Assembly: GCF_020921035.1 (NCBI RefSeq)
Contig: NC_063160.1
Span: forward strand, 18,503,095-18,567,094
Direction of reading: 5' to 3'
Source of the DNA: Rhodamnia argentea
Taxonomy: Eukaryota; Streptophyta; Magnoliopsida; Myrtales; Myrtaceae
Length of the DNA stretch: 64,000 nucleotides
Below are positions 11,213-22,457 of the stretch, in pieces. Below the pieces are notes generated by a model. It searched no databases. It was not told the origin of the DNA and saw only the letters and a program-made list of their open reading frames with translations. A program made the position numbers and the translations under genes. Every line of letters starts with the position of its first letter. The stretch's first letter is position 1.

Positions 11213-13099
11213 TCAGCTTGTTGCCACTGCCGCAGCTGCTGGCAGGGGTTTAAGAGTGATTTCGACATTGTCATGGACACCCTGTAGCAGGAGCTCTCCA
11301 TCATAAGTAACAACCTTACGCTTCTTTGCTGCTCTTAGCGTCCCAACCAGTGCTTCAAATATGTTTGCACACTTATCATCATGGAATAGCACGCCGAATG
11401 TTACCTTGAGACAGGAGAAGAATGTCAATTTGGCCACTGGATTCATTTTCATTAGAATCTCATACTAGGTCGGTGCTGTGCGGAAGAGTTGCATAAGTAA
11501 AATCGCAGTCTTGACATGGCAAAATAGCAGGACAAAAATCAGCAATTTTTAGCTTTACATGTCAACTGAGATCTCATCAGGCCTAACTTTCACACATCAT
11601 CACTAGCATAAAGTGGTTGAAGACATGTATCAGGTCTCTTACCAAATTCCATATGCATATTTGAGTAGATTTGCAAGCCGTAGCTCATTGCAGCAGGACT
11701 ACCTAAACTCATTAAGGACATTTCTATGTCTTATAGCTTCTCGTTTTCCATTTCCAATGTCATTGATAAAATGCGGAAAAGGGAAGGTCTGGGACTTTGC
11801 TGCTGAAGTTGGGTTAACAAGGTATAAACTGCTTAACCAAAAAGAATAAAAGGATCAATCAAGGGCTTTTCAGTTTCTGCATGACATTGATACATCCTCG
11901 GGAGGAGGACATACTGCATCTGTATATGAGCTTGAGCTTGATTCCCAATTACACCTATTTCCATTTCTCTGCTTATTTTCTAGTTTTCCTTAGCTAAAGG
12001 TTGTCCATAGAAAGCTTATTCAGAGAGAAAATGAAGAAAAATGATTTGGATTCTGTTGGATAGGAGTAGTAAAGAACCTAACGCCAGGTGAGCAAACTTA
12101 AGCGTGCATCAATTACTAACCGAAGGATACAAGATGGACACGATTGTCTTATTAAGGACACAGATTGTTGTTTGAACTTCCTGTGTTTCTACAGGAGGGA
12201 ATAGTAACAAATAGATGCCAAGACGATGCATACGAGATAGGAAACCGGATAAATCAAAAGCCTACTTTGCTTCACTCTAAGGATTACTAGTCATATGGTA
12301 ATGGAAATACATTACAGAAAATGAGATTGGTCGACACTGATGTGTTCCATGTCAAATTGCAAATTAGACAGAGAAAATCAACCTGCAACTAAGTTCAAAT
12401 GAGGTACTGGAACATCCAACGAATCATCCAACGGCCCATCATAGATCTAAGTCAATTGGAAGGAATCGCTGGAATCCTTACCGAGTACGCGTCAATTGGA
12501 AAAAGTTACAGCAGATCAAGGTTTAAAGGCCAAACTTTTACGGAGATAAACGCATAAAAAGCCGGTTTGTTGATGTAGGAAGAACAGCAAGATGAGCAAT
12601 ACAAGGCGATACTTGTAATGTGGCTCAAGCCCAAATTTACGCAAGCTTCAACATGCCATCAATTCAATCAAACAGAACAAAAGGGCATGTTTCCATTTGG
12701 TATTGGCACCCGAGAGTTTCGACGACTACACCAAAACGACCACATGAAGTATTTTCAAGATTTTCTTGAATTCCCGAAGAATCAAAGATGATCTATCTTG
12801 ATTTCTCTTTCCAAATCAGGCTTCCAGCCACGCACCTAATCTGTGTAATTGCAAAAAATTGAAATCGATCCCACATCAAATTGTTTCAGAGAGATCTGAA
12901 TTCTTGAAATGGAAACGGAAATAGGAGGTGGGCTGGCAGCAGCAGCGGCAAAGGACATGGATTTGACGGTTGGTGAGACATCAGGTTCGAGTTAGAAAGG
13001 TCAAAGGAAAGAATGTACCTTGTAAGAGCCATCAGCTTGGATCTTGCCCAATCTTTTGATTTCTTCCTTGAGTCGCTCGACTTCTTCTTCTACGTTCAT
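11213..13099 (-). CDS. costars family protein (ABRACL-like)
   Basis: A small protein of the costars family, whose animal and Dictyostelium members bind or influence the actin cytoskeleton; the plant role is not well defined. Two exons join in phase 0: 13019-13099 (27 codons from MNVEEEVERLKEEIKRLG) and 11213-11404, giving 90 residues. The second exon contains VTFGVLFHDDKCANIFEALV and GELLLQGVHDNVEITL, which are highly conserved in the plant proteins. The C-terminus is a short Ala-rich tail. The 1.6-kb intron has donor AAG/GTACAT and acceptor CTCAAG/GTAACA. The shorter open frame that continues upstream into the intron is not used, because exon 1 supplies the conserved N-terminal helix. Confidence 0.9.
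11405..13018 (-). other. intron of the costars-family gene
   Basis: A 1.6-kb intron without recognised coding sequence, microsatellite or transposon ends. Confidence 0.7.
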
Positions 13100-13429
13100 G
13101 GTTCCTTTTTCCTTTTTTTCCCCTGCAATGTTGATCTTCCCCAGTTTGAAAACTATATACAGGAGATGCTACTTGTGAATGGCCAGCAGGAAGATATTTT
13201 CTGAGTCACCTTTTTCCATCACAGGTACATAAAAAAAAAAGGCATAAAAAAACCAAAATTTTCTTTTTATTCAGCTCTGCTATGAGTGCTAAACGAGAAA
13301 AAAGTTACAATTTTTATGGTCAATTTAAACATAATCCGAATCGAAAAAATTCCAAATAACCCCCGAACACGAATCTTGTTTATTCTCGGAAAACAACAGT
13401 GTCTGTCAAGTACGGAAATGACTATGTAG

Positions 13430-14911
13430 CTAGAGTGATGATGGAGCAGGTGGTGATGCAGCTGGTCCTGGCTCTGGTGCATCAACCTTGTAGGACGACC
13501 TGTACTCAGACCACAGTTCATAAACATTTTTCCCGAGCAATCGCTCGAAGAAATCGTTGCTGTAGTAATCCTTCATCATGGCATTGAGATCGGCGACGAA
13601 TCCTTCTCTGAGGTTGTCGCAATACTCTAGGAAGTAGGCCGTGATAGCATAGCCTTCGTCCCACCTCGAACCGGAACCGGAACCTCTTTCGGGCCAGCTT
13701 TGGGACGGCCACCCCGCCTTCAGCCTCACGTAATCCGCGACGCCGGTGACGAGCCCGCTCGGGGCCATACCGTTGCCATTCCATTGCCAAACCCGCGTGC
13801 TTTCATGGTACAGGATCCCGTCATATTCAGCGCGCACGTCGCCAATGTAGTGTTCGATGTAGTAGGAGTTCAAGCGGATGTCGTTGTTTGTAGTGCTGGC
13901 CACAGCAGAAGGATAGCTTCCAATCCCAGCATTGACGAAGTTTTCGACAATTAATGTTACTTTCCCGTATGGTTTCGCTTTGCCTATGCTTAGTTCGAGG
14001 GTTTTCATGACGTACTCAGAAGCGAGCTGCAGGATCGTGACGGCATAACCCACGCCGATGTCGGTCTCAAACTTGGTGTTACCAGGGCTAGTTGAGTTGT
14101 CAACTAGCTGATAGTGAAGTGACTTGGCGAGGGTAAGGTAGGATGACTTGTAGTCATCCCACAATTCGTCAACAGTCTTGCCTAGCAACTGCTCAAAGAA
14201 GGCATCAGTATAGTGATCTTTCATCAGAGCATTAAGATCAGTGACGAACCCTGCTCTGATGCTATCGCAATACTCGAGAAAATATGCGGTGACGGCAAAT
14301 CCCTCGTCCCATCTTGTGCCGGACCCTCTCTTCGGCCAGTACTTAGATGGCCACCCGGCCTTCAGCCTCACATAGTCAGCGATTCCGTTGATTAGGCTAA
14401 TTGGAGCCATGCCATTTCCATTCCATTGCCACACGTGCGTGCTCTCATGGTACAGGATCCCAGTAAATTCAGGCCGTGCTGCACCGTCGTAATTCTGAAT
14501 GTAGTCCGAGTTTACGTAAATGTTGTCCCCGGCGGTGCTGGCTACTGCATCAGGATAGCTCCCAATGCCATATGTTGCAAAGCTCTCAACAACCAAGCTT
14601 ACTCCCGTATAGCCCCGTCCCTCAGCCAGTTTTTGGTCGAAAACTTGCAATACGAAGTCGGAGGCAAGCTTGAGCATTTGGAGAGCATAAGTGGAACCAA
14701 TTTCGATCTGGAACCTGCTGGTCCCAGGCCCTTGAACTGTGACTTCAAATCCCTGTACTGGAATTGGTGCTGCAGGACTTATGGAGTCCTCAACTCCGGT
14801 CTCATTGGTGCGAATAGTGTCTCCATTCTTGAAGGGCTCGTACCGGATCGATTGTATTGGTTCGAGAGAAACCACCAAGAGGAGGATGAGGAAAAGTTGT
14901 ATCGAAGACAT
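13430..14911 (-). CDS. basic secretory protease (BSP family) with two tandem domains
   Basis: Plant basic secretory proteins are apoplastic, zincin-like proteins linked to pathogen response. This intronless 493-residue ORF starts with a signal peptide (hydrophobic core LFLILLLVVSL, residues 6-16). It contains two full BSP domains, about 55-268 and 275-475, whereas the usual protein has one domain of about 225 residues. Domain 1 keeps the zinc motif HESTHVWQW (H155, E156, H159). In domain 2 the same position reads HESTRVWQW (369-373), so the second metal-binding His is Arg. Both domains keep NGNGMAP, ADYVRLKAGWPS, RWDEG and TAYFLEYCD. The tail is Pro/Ala-rich. A TATA box lies about 70 bp upstream. 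A damaged relative lies beyond the retrotransposon at 31.8-32.6 kb, suggesting a local tandem family. Confidence 0.9.
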   Translation of the reverse strand: MSSIQLFLILLLVVSLEPIQSIRYEPFKNGDTIRTNETGVEDSISPAAPIPVQGFEVTVQGPGTSRFQIEIGSTYALQMLKLASDFVLQVFDQKLAEGRGYTGVSLVVESFATYGIGSYPDAVASTAGDNIYVNSDYIQNYDGAARPEFTGILYHESTHVWQWNGNGMAPISLINGIADYVRLKAGWPSKYWPKRGSGTRWDEGFAVTAYFLEYCDSIRAGFVTDLNALMKDHYTDAFFEQLLGKTVDELWDDYKSSYLTLAKSLHYQLVDNSTSPGNTKFETDIGVGYAVTILQLASEYVMKTLELSIGKAKPYGKVTLIVENFVNAGIGSYPSAVASTTNNDIRLNSYYIEHYIGDVRAEYDGILYHESTRVWQWNGNGMAPSGLVTGVADYVRLKAGWPSQSWPERGSGSGSRWDEGYAITAYFLEYCDNLREGFVADLNAMMKDYYSNDFFERLLGKNVYELWSEYRSSYKVDAPEPGPAASPPAPSSL

Positions 14912-14980
14912 GTTGGCCTAGGAAGTTGAAAAATTTGTGGCTTTCTATGGTTTGATCTCACACATCTTTCTGCATGGTTA

Positions 14981-14988
14981 CTTATATA
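14981..14988 (-). promoter_or_regulatory. TATA box of the two-domain BSP gene
   Basis: TATATAAG on the minus strand lies about 70 bp 5' of the start codon at 14911, the expected distance for a plant promoter with a short leader. Confidence 0.6.
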
Positions 14989-15578
14989 GATGAGTCTGCA
15001 CTAAAATTGGTTGTAGAATTCGCAAATGTGGATCATCGGGTTTGCAGAAAATTTCGATGCCTGCAAAGTTTGGCAAACCAATTGTCTTACAAACTGTTTG
15101 TTTTCCTTTCCATGTTCGGTAGCTAGAGGCCACAACCTTGGTAACAAATAGGAAAGGATCAATCATTAGCCGTCTATTTTGAGATCTATTCTGATCTATG
15201 ACTTTCAGGGAGTATGGTGTTCGATATAAACATGTGAGTGAAGCCAAGAAACATTCTTTTACATTGTATTGTCAACAGTTTCATGACCAGAATATCCGCT
15301 ATCACCTTGTTTTTGTCAGCCGAACAAGGCGCCAAGGAATTTCCATGTGGAGTGCAGGAGCAGAAGACTGCCGGGTGGGCTTTTGAAAATTCAAAGGGAT
15401 CCTCCAAAACTCGAGATAAATTTTTGAGAGAAAAAATTGGGAAGTGGTCAACATCTTATTAGTTTCAGATGGAATGATCAATATTGTAATTCAGGCTCCA
15501 TTGTCAGAACAAATGGACAGGAAATAGGTTGTAGGCCATGAAAAAGATGAACTTTCCAAAGTTAATTTTGTTAGATCC
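14989..15578. other. intergenic flank of the retrotransposon
   Basis: This is the upstream region of the BSP gene running to the target-site duplication GATCC at 15574-15578. No coding feature is recognised. Confidence 0.6.
15574..15578. repeat. target-site duplication (left)
   Basis: GATCC directly abuts the 3' LTR and is repeated at 31196-31200 beside the 5' LTR. Confidence 0.85.
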
Positions 15579-16519
15579 TGTTGCGCGTCGAAATCCTTCG
15601 ACGGGGCTTTTTTGGTTATGGGTTCTAGGTCCAAAATGACTATAGCCCAAAAAGGGTTACTAACGCAAGAATCTTTTATCGAACTTAATCCGTTCGTTTT
15701 CCGAAAAGAAGTTCGGGTCGGTTTTGGACAGAGAGTGTAAAATGCAGTAGATTGACGCAAAAGGCGCGTTACAAACAAATTTTCAACAACTTCGACGGCC
15801 CAATATGTGCAATAGTAGAAGTATGTAACAAATTTCGACACGATCCTGGAATTAAATCGACGGGATCGGGAGATGATGTAGGACACAATGCTGGAATTTA
15901 ATCAACAGCACTGGACGGGGGATTATAGGACACAATACCGGAATTGAATCGACGATCTTGGACAAGATGGGTGAAGGGTGCAACACCGGAATTTAATCGA
16001 TGGTGCTGAACCTAGTGAGTAGACGTCGAAATCTAATCGACGACACCTAATTCTGGATATGATACTCGCCGGAATTGAATCGACGACGAGGATCTAAAAA
16101 CTATAGCTAGGCTAGGCTAAAGGCTAAGAGCTAGTTGAAAATGCAAGTGTTTTGGGTTTGTTGTGTGTGTCTTGTATCTTGCCACTGCGAGGTATTTATA
16201 GGCGGGTTCTTTGGTAACCACCGAGCGGTTTCTTCCTTTGGCCCTACGCTTTGCCCCTTTCCATAAGCCACGTGGATGACCGTTTCCCGGTCTTCGCGCC
16301 TTTTCTTTTTACCTCGTGGGGATTACCGCCAACCGCTTCGATCGTGGCCCTCTTCCGCGCGCTTTTCTTGCTCGGGAAGGAAGTAGCGCCAGAATTTACC
16401 CCGATACATGGCACCTTTTTGATTGGCACGTACCTTGCTTCGGTGTTCCTTCCTGTAGCCGATTATCGCTCCCTCACATGCTTGTCACGAGCTTTCTTGG
16501 ATTGTTTTAGGTGTCAACA
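15579..16519 (-). repeat. 3' LTR
   Basis: 941 bp with canonical ends: plus strand TGTTGCGCG ... GGTGTCAACA, i.e. TGTTG ... CAACA in element orientation. It contains a minus-strand TATAAATA (16193-16200) and a series of short imperfect repeats (15845-16090). Confidence 0.93.
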
Positions 16520-16536
16520 CATGCCCCCTTTAAAAG
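16520..16536 (-). other. polypurine tract of the retrotransposon
   Basis: On the minus strand AAAGGGGGCATG stands immediately before the 3' LTR, the position and composition expected for the plus-strand DNA primer of an LTR element. Confidence 0.75.
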
Positions 16537-16783
16537 ATGTAAATCGAAGATTTACCTCTTTTAAAACATTTTCCTCCGATTTAATGGTCTCCAACTGTAA
16601 AAATGATGATTACGTTTTTCCCTTGATCCCTTTTTCCAAAACGCAACCCTTTCGACTTCGTGCCGTGCATCAACCCTTTTCGTCTTGCTTTTAAGGATCT
16701 TGAAAAAGCTTCCAATTATCGTCTTTCTTCATCCAAGGTTTTTCCTAAACCCCAAATCTCTCTTCCGAGCATTCCAAACTTTC

Positions 16784-19484
16784 ATGGCGACCGAAACCCC
16801 GAGTTCCTTCCTCACCGAGTTCATCGCCCGCTTTGATGAGATCATCAATAGTGATGATGATGATCATTGTTTCCTCAAATTGTTAAACATTCAACGAGAG
16901 TATGGCGGTTTCATTCTTGGGCCTAGTTTCCACGATCATCATCATGTTTCAACGTCCCTTCAATCTTGCTTTCCAATGCGAGCAGATGAATAACTTCCTA
17001 TTCAAGCCTCTTCGCTAAAGGATATTTGGTCCATATCGGCTCAACGATTCAGGAGCTTTCCACTATTTGACGACGGGGCTTACACTTGGTTCCAAAGGCT
17101 TCAAGAGGATACTCCAACGGTTACTTCCTAGGAGACAGCGATTGAGGTTAGCATGTTGTCCCATGACTTGAATAAGGGCATGCTGGGGTCCGTCATAAGC
17201 CTCTGGTCTTCCTCTATCAATTGCCTTTTCTTTCCATGGGGTCCCATGTCCATAACCCTTCTAGATACCTTCGCCATTGCTGGCCTCTCCCCTTATGGGG
17301 CCTCGGTCAAGAATCTAGGAAAAACCAAGGATTGCCCCATTTCTGATGATATTTTTGCGTATGGGAAGTTCATCGATGCCCATTGTAAAACATCCGGGGA
17401 TGTTTCCCTCGAAGAGCAGACGGCTTTTCTTCTTTTTTGGTCGTCGAAGTATCTATTCTTTAGTCCAACCTTCAAAGTGTCCAAGGACTATTATGACCTT
17501 GCCTTACTTCTAGCAAAAGGGAATCTTGTTGCTCTTGGCCCTCTTGCTCTGGCGTCTCTGTACAGGAGTATTTCTTATGCCGCTCAATTAATGTCGAATT
17601 CTCAAGAGGACGGTGTCTTGTCAGGCCCGCTCTGGATTCTTCAAGCCCGGGTAGTATTTTATTTTCCTTTCATGTTCGAGAGCGTTCCCTCCTTCGATCC
17701 TAACGGAGTTCCTTTAAAACTTGGTATACGATTGCTCCAAGCTACCCCTTTAAAGGCTCCTGGTGATGTTCAGCCTTTTCGATTCTTTCTTCGACAGCTC
17801 CTATCTTACGAAGCCGACCGGGTAGATTTCTTCCTTTATCGCTCGGGTGAATTCGACTTTTGCTTTAGCTCTCGAACCTTGAAACGGCTCAACCATCGTG
17901 ACTTTTGGACCTTTGTCCTATTCTCTCGGGATCTTCCAATCCGACTATGTCTTAAGGGAAGGTTCTATCCTGGTTTTGAACCATATTCCCCTCATTACTA
18001 CGCCGAGCGGTTTGGTCTTCGACGGGCGGTGCCTATGCCTATTCCTTACCTTATGGATTTCCCATCGATGGACAAGAAGATCTATAACATCAAGATCAAT
18101 GGACCGTTCGCTCACTTTGCCGAAATTACGACCATGATGTATCGGCGGTTTTCGGGGGACATCCCAACAAGATTACGTTCTAGTCCCCGACGTGACTTCC
18201 GAGTTTACGACCTGGTGGACGTCTTTTGCCTTCGAAAGCCCTTTCGAAGATGTCATCTCATCCATCCTCAAGAGTAGCCGGATATAGCCCTTTGGTCATG
18301 CCTTGAAGAAAACTAGGAAAAAGGGTGCAACCAGAGCTCTCTCAATTGGTGGTCGCAAACATCCGACGACTGTTTTTGGTAAGTCTCTTTCTTCCTAATT
18401 TTCTCGGTGTTACTGGCCCGGAGTGACTTTACTTTACTTTCGCTGTTAGGTGACGCTCACTTCTCTTAAACGGCGAAAGATGGGGGCAAAGAAGAACAAA
18501 TCTCTGATGGAATCTCCGAAGGTTTCTCAGCATGTCGAAGTTCCTCCAATCGCTTGTCTTGAGGATCCTTTGGGGAGTCTTGATCCATTTGTTGGGAGGC
18601 CCGGTAGTATTGCCATTGCTGGATGTTCGTCCGATCCTACCGTTTCGGTCGCGGCTTCCTTGCCTATAGAGCCTCAAGGGGAGTCTTCTTCGTTAGCCCT
18701 TGCCATTGTCCCGGCTCCGATGGTCGAAACTCCTTCGATGGCTGAAGGTCCCTTATTAGCCGAAGAACCTTCATCCACGGACATCATCTGGGATCTTCCT
18801 GCTGCCTCTCTTTTGTTGTTGCCCGTTGAAGACGTCCAAACCCCTCTTGCTGGGTCTTCTCGATCTTCAAATTGTCCGAGCATGTCTCAATCAAGCAGCT
18901 CCCCCGACTCGAAGATTTTCAGCAAGTTGGGAATCATGCTGTCTTGCTCCTTGGACCTTGTTCATTTAGGGGTGGCCTCCTTTGTCGACAACCCATCGAA
19001 TATTCAAAATATCCAATCTGTGATGGAATGGTCAGTCAAAGAGGAAGTCGGCGCAAAACTTCATGTGGGTCTAGTTCGCCGGCTGAAAGCATTCTTGGAA
19101 CACTTTCCTACTCCCTTTGTGCATTTTCGACACTATCGGGACAAGATGCTTGCTCTGTCGAATTTTCCTTATCAGCTCTTTTCTCCTAACTCCGAGACCC
19201 AAGAGGCGGGACAACTTGTGACTCAGGGGGAGCAGTCCCTTCGATCCGCCATTGACGAGCTTGCTGCCTTGGACGAGAAAGAAGTCGCTCGGGAGCAACA
19301 GAGGCTGGCGATAGAGATGGAACTAGAGGAAACTCGAAGGCGATGATCGGATGTACTCTCTCGTCGATCTTCCATAGAAGATCAATCGAAGACGTCCGTA
19401 GCTTCCTTAGAGGAGAGGAAACGAGCCGATTGCGCTCGAGTAGTGCGGGCAGAGATAGATCGAAGTCGCACTAGGAAATGTACA
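16784..19484 (+). pseudogene. antisense cassette 1: plant mobile domain protein plus Ser/Pro-rich and coiled-coil exon (broken)
   Basis: This gene lies antisense to gag-pol inside the retrotransposon. From ATG at 16784 one frame runs to 18277, broken by stops at 16991 and 17129. It contains plant mobile domain (PMD, aminotransferase-like) hallmarks: FFPWGPMSITLLDTFAIAGL followed by PYG, SGPLWILQARVVFYFPFMFE, and PHYYAERFGLRRAVPMP. Near 18200 coding resemblance (WWTSFAFESPFEDVISSIL) moves to another frame, so a frameshift is present. A donor at 18379 and an acceptor at 18449 bound a small intron. The next ORF (18450-19346, continuing past one stop to 19484) is Lys-rich, then Ser/Pro-rich, and ends in an acidic coiled coil. 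PMD proteins such as MAIN/MAIL1 act in silencing and genome stability, and transposons are known to carry this domain. This copy is non-functional. Confidence 0.75.
18379..18449 (+). other. putative intron in antisense cassette 1
   Basis: TTTG/GTAAGT at 18379 and CTGTTAG/G at 18449 bound 71 bp of T-rich sequence between the PMD part and the coiled-coil part. The frame across the junction is not preserved, consistent with decay elsewhere in this copy. Confidence 0.5.
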
Positions 19485-19685
19485 TAGATAAAAATAGGAA
19501 GTTTGAGCGTTTACTCTGTGAGCTGCTTGAGGGGATCAAGACGGCCTTGTATCCCGATAATTATTAATGAAATTTCCCCCTTCTTTCCTCCTTTTTTCTT
19601 GTGTCACATTCTGCCACGATCTATGTAATTGCCCACATCCGGGTAACTGCCATTATCATCCCAAGTCGGTTACTTTAAAATCCCT

Positions 19686-19694
19686 TATAAATAA
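19686..19694 (+). promoter_or_regulatory. TATA box upstream of antisense cassette 2
   Basis: TATAAATAA on the plus strand lies about 50 bp before the ATG at 19743, opposite in direction to the LTR promoter. Confidence 0.5.
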
Positions 19695-19742
19695 TGATTG
19701 CCCCCAAATGCCAATCCACACGAACTTTGCCATAGAGTTCTC

Positions 19743-21779
19743 ATGAGTACTCACGCTGACTTCCGCTTGTCGCGCTTCGATGCTTTTTCTCACAATGAAG
19801 CCAAAAGGGAACTTTTATTATTCTTCATGGATCACTAACCCAGCAATGGTCATATCATTTTGGGTCCGCATCTCACAAGTTTGCCACCTCATTCTTTCTT
19901 GATTAATTGCTTTCCCCCTTGTTCCGAAGAAATCTTACCCTTTGAGCAATCTATCATTTGTACCTCTGCTTGGTTGTCGGATAATTATAGATTTTCTTCA
20001 TATCCATCCTTCGACCATCAATTTTATAACTGGTACAAACGATTGGAAGGAGAGGCAGCTACCATCCGGGCACAGGCCAGGATAGATGTCATGTTATCCT
20101 TTTGCGGTACATCTATTGATCCCTCCGAGTATGGTCTCATTGGCGGTTTGTGTTGCTTTTGGTCATCATCATCGAATTGTTTCTTTTTGCCTATTGGTCC
20201 GGTGACCCCTACCCTTCTTGATATTTGGTTCCTGGCCGGTCTTTCTCCATTTATCGATGGTGACTCTCGACCTCCGAACGACCAATTTTTTCCCGATATG
20301 TCCCGTTGCCTTGACTTGTCATATGGCAAATTCATGGATCGCTATGCTAAATCTTCATGACTCATTCTTCTCGGGGAATATATAGCCTTCCTTTTGTGTT
20401 GGCTTTGCAAATATGTCTTTTGTATCCCCACATGTCGAATTTCTTAAGAATTCCTTGAGGTGTTGATATTGAACTAGGCCGGATGATCCCGGGCTGCATT
20501 GTATCGGGGTTATCGGATGCTCAATCTTCGCCGATGGACAAACATCTTGCTCCCTTCTCCGGTCCTTTATGGATTCTGCATTATTGGCTCGGAGTGTACT
20601 TTCCTCATATGTTTTTTGATCAAGCGCTCACTTCGATAGCCGAGTCATCAAAAATTAAAGGAAATGATGTACCCATGGCGTTCAATCGGACCCTTCACCG
20701 TGCTCCCGATAACCTTAACCCTTTCGACGACTTCCTTATTGAACTGTTGTCTCTCACCAATTTTGATTTTTTCAGGCTGCCTGTCAATGATGATGTCTAT
20801 AGCTCCTCCAACGCAGGTCCCGATTCTCATCTTTTACGGATGAGCATGTTAGTCCCAAGTGATTTAGCCATGAATTTGTGCGGCGAAGGCGAATTCTCAT
20901 CGGGATTCGAGATTTATAACCCTCATTATTGTGTTCGCCAATTCGGGCTTACTCAGGGAATTCCAATGTTGGTGGTGTATTCCATGAATTTCTCCTTTTC
21001 TGGTTGCAAGGAGGATGTAACCGACATGGTGGGCCATATCGAAGTTGCACATGTTGTTCTCGGGCGCTTTGTATTTGTCGGCTTCTCTAGCTATCCTTGT
21101 AGTTCCTCATTTTTCGACAAGTGGTGGCTCTCCTACCGCTCCTCTTTGTTTTCAACCGGTGCAAGGGACGTTCTTTCGAAAGTCCGTCGAAACTCATTGG
21201 GCTTCTTGCTTCCTCTAAAAAAACCCGCTCCTTTCCTTATACCGAGTATTATACTTGAGCAACCAATCGATGAAGGTAAACCCTTTGTTGATATAGGTAT
21301 ATGAACAACCTAACAATGAAAGTGGGTACTTCTTTGCATTCTTGCTTGATGTAAGTATTGATCTAACTTCCTCTATAGATGATTCATCGGCTTCTGACGG
21401 CCGTACGGATAACCTGCCTAATAAATCGTGAGTTGTTCATATGAACATAGCGAGTGCCTCAGCTGGCCCATCGAATGCTCTTCGCTGCGACTATCCATAT
21501 CTTCGCGGCAAGTGGTTATGCCTGCATAATTTCTTGGGAAGAGAATATGCCAATATATGTAACAAAGCATACGTTGAGGACAAGATCAAAGCTCTCCTTA
21601 CTTTTTTGGCTCATTTACCTTATCCGATCCAATGTCGTGCCCTTGGATTTGCCATTAATGAACTCTTCCTCACATTTAGCTCGACTTTAAGGTTCTTCGA
21701 GACAAGGCGGCGTGAACTAGCGATCATTGACAAATTGGAAACAGATTCTCTCCTTGCTGACAATGAGCTGGCTTATTAA
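19743..21779 (+). pseudogene. antisense cassette 2: second plant mobile domain gene with intron (broken)
   Basis: A second, diverged PMD cassette directly follows the first. The frame from ATG at 19743 is interrupted by stops at 19836 and 20358. It then resumes in another frame at 20483 after a deletion that removes the segment corresponding to about 50 residues of cassette 1. Hallmarks are FFLPIGPVTPTLLDIWFLAG with SPF after it, SGPLWILHYWLGVYFPHMF and NPHYCVRQFGLTQGIPM, each aligning with cassette 1. A phase-1 intron at 21276-21378 (GAAG/GTAAAC ... CTATAG/AT) joins exactly in frame to a second exon. That exon continues through one stop at 21429 to 21779 and encodes an acidic helical segment. 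A plus-strand TATA box precedes the gene. It is clearly a decayed gene with eukaryotic gene structure, not a random ORF. Confidence 0.75.
21276..21378 (+). other. frame-preserving intron in antisense cassette 2
   Basis: The 103-bp segment has a GT donor after GATGAAG and an AG acceptor TCTATAG. Removing it links the frame ending at 21275 (phase 1) to the frame starting at 21379 without a stop at the junction. Confidence 0.6.
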
Positions 21780-22374
21780 CGTAATATTCTTGATATCCTG
21801 GAAAGTGACGGTTGTACCACCCTACAAGTACTATCTGCACAATTGAAGGCAATCAAACAGCAAGAGGCAATTTGCGAATCATTGCACCTTGATATGATGC
21901 ATGCCAATCATCAAAAGGAAGCAATTGTTGACGCCAATTGCAACGGTGAAATGCAATTTCATAGTTTTGTCTTGAGTCTTGAACGACACGTGTTGTAGTC
22001 CGTTGTTGCTAGTCCCACATTAATGCCACCTGTCTTTATCATCTTAATCTATCATTGAACCGCCGGTCTTAGTGTCAATTCTCCAAAGTTCATCATGACA
22101 TGATTTTCTCAAGATCACCCTTTTTCCATGCGGCATTTAATGAAAGACGTCGTTTCCGATTCTTCTTCCGAATTCGAATCGTCATGACGATTTGACGTGG
22201 TCAATAACCAGCGGGAAATCCGCCACTTGCGTCATTATGGTTACTTATGTACTTCACCAATCGCGATACACCTCATCGCCTTGATAACCGTCCACTAACT
22301 TTACCGCCTCAATCATCGGAAGGTCGTGGGAGGATACTTAGCATTGTGGGACGAACCGTTCCTTGGCCTTTATC

Positions 22375-22382
22375 TATAAATA
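22375..22382 (+). promoter_or_regulatory. TATA box upstream of the intact antisense ORF
   Basis: TATAAATA on the plus strand lies about 75 bp before the ATG at 22458. Confidence 0.55.
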
Positions 22383-22457
22383 GGATCACTTGCCTGGAGT
22401 AGGTCATCGTCCAAACCCTTTGCCTTTCATCCTTAAAGTAAACTTCTCAAAGCCCTA

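Noticed and set aside
14426-14929. 167-codon plus-strand ORF opposite the BSP gene
   Set aside because: It is a shadow of the BSP coding strand with no family resemblance.
15491-15886. 131-codon minus-strand ORF across the LTR border
   Set aside because: It spans the junction of host DNA and LTR and cannot be an ancestral gene.
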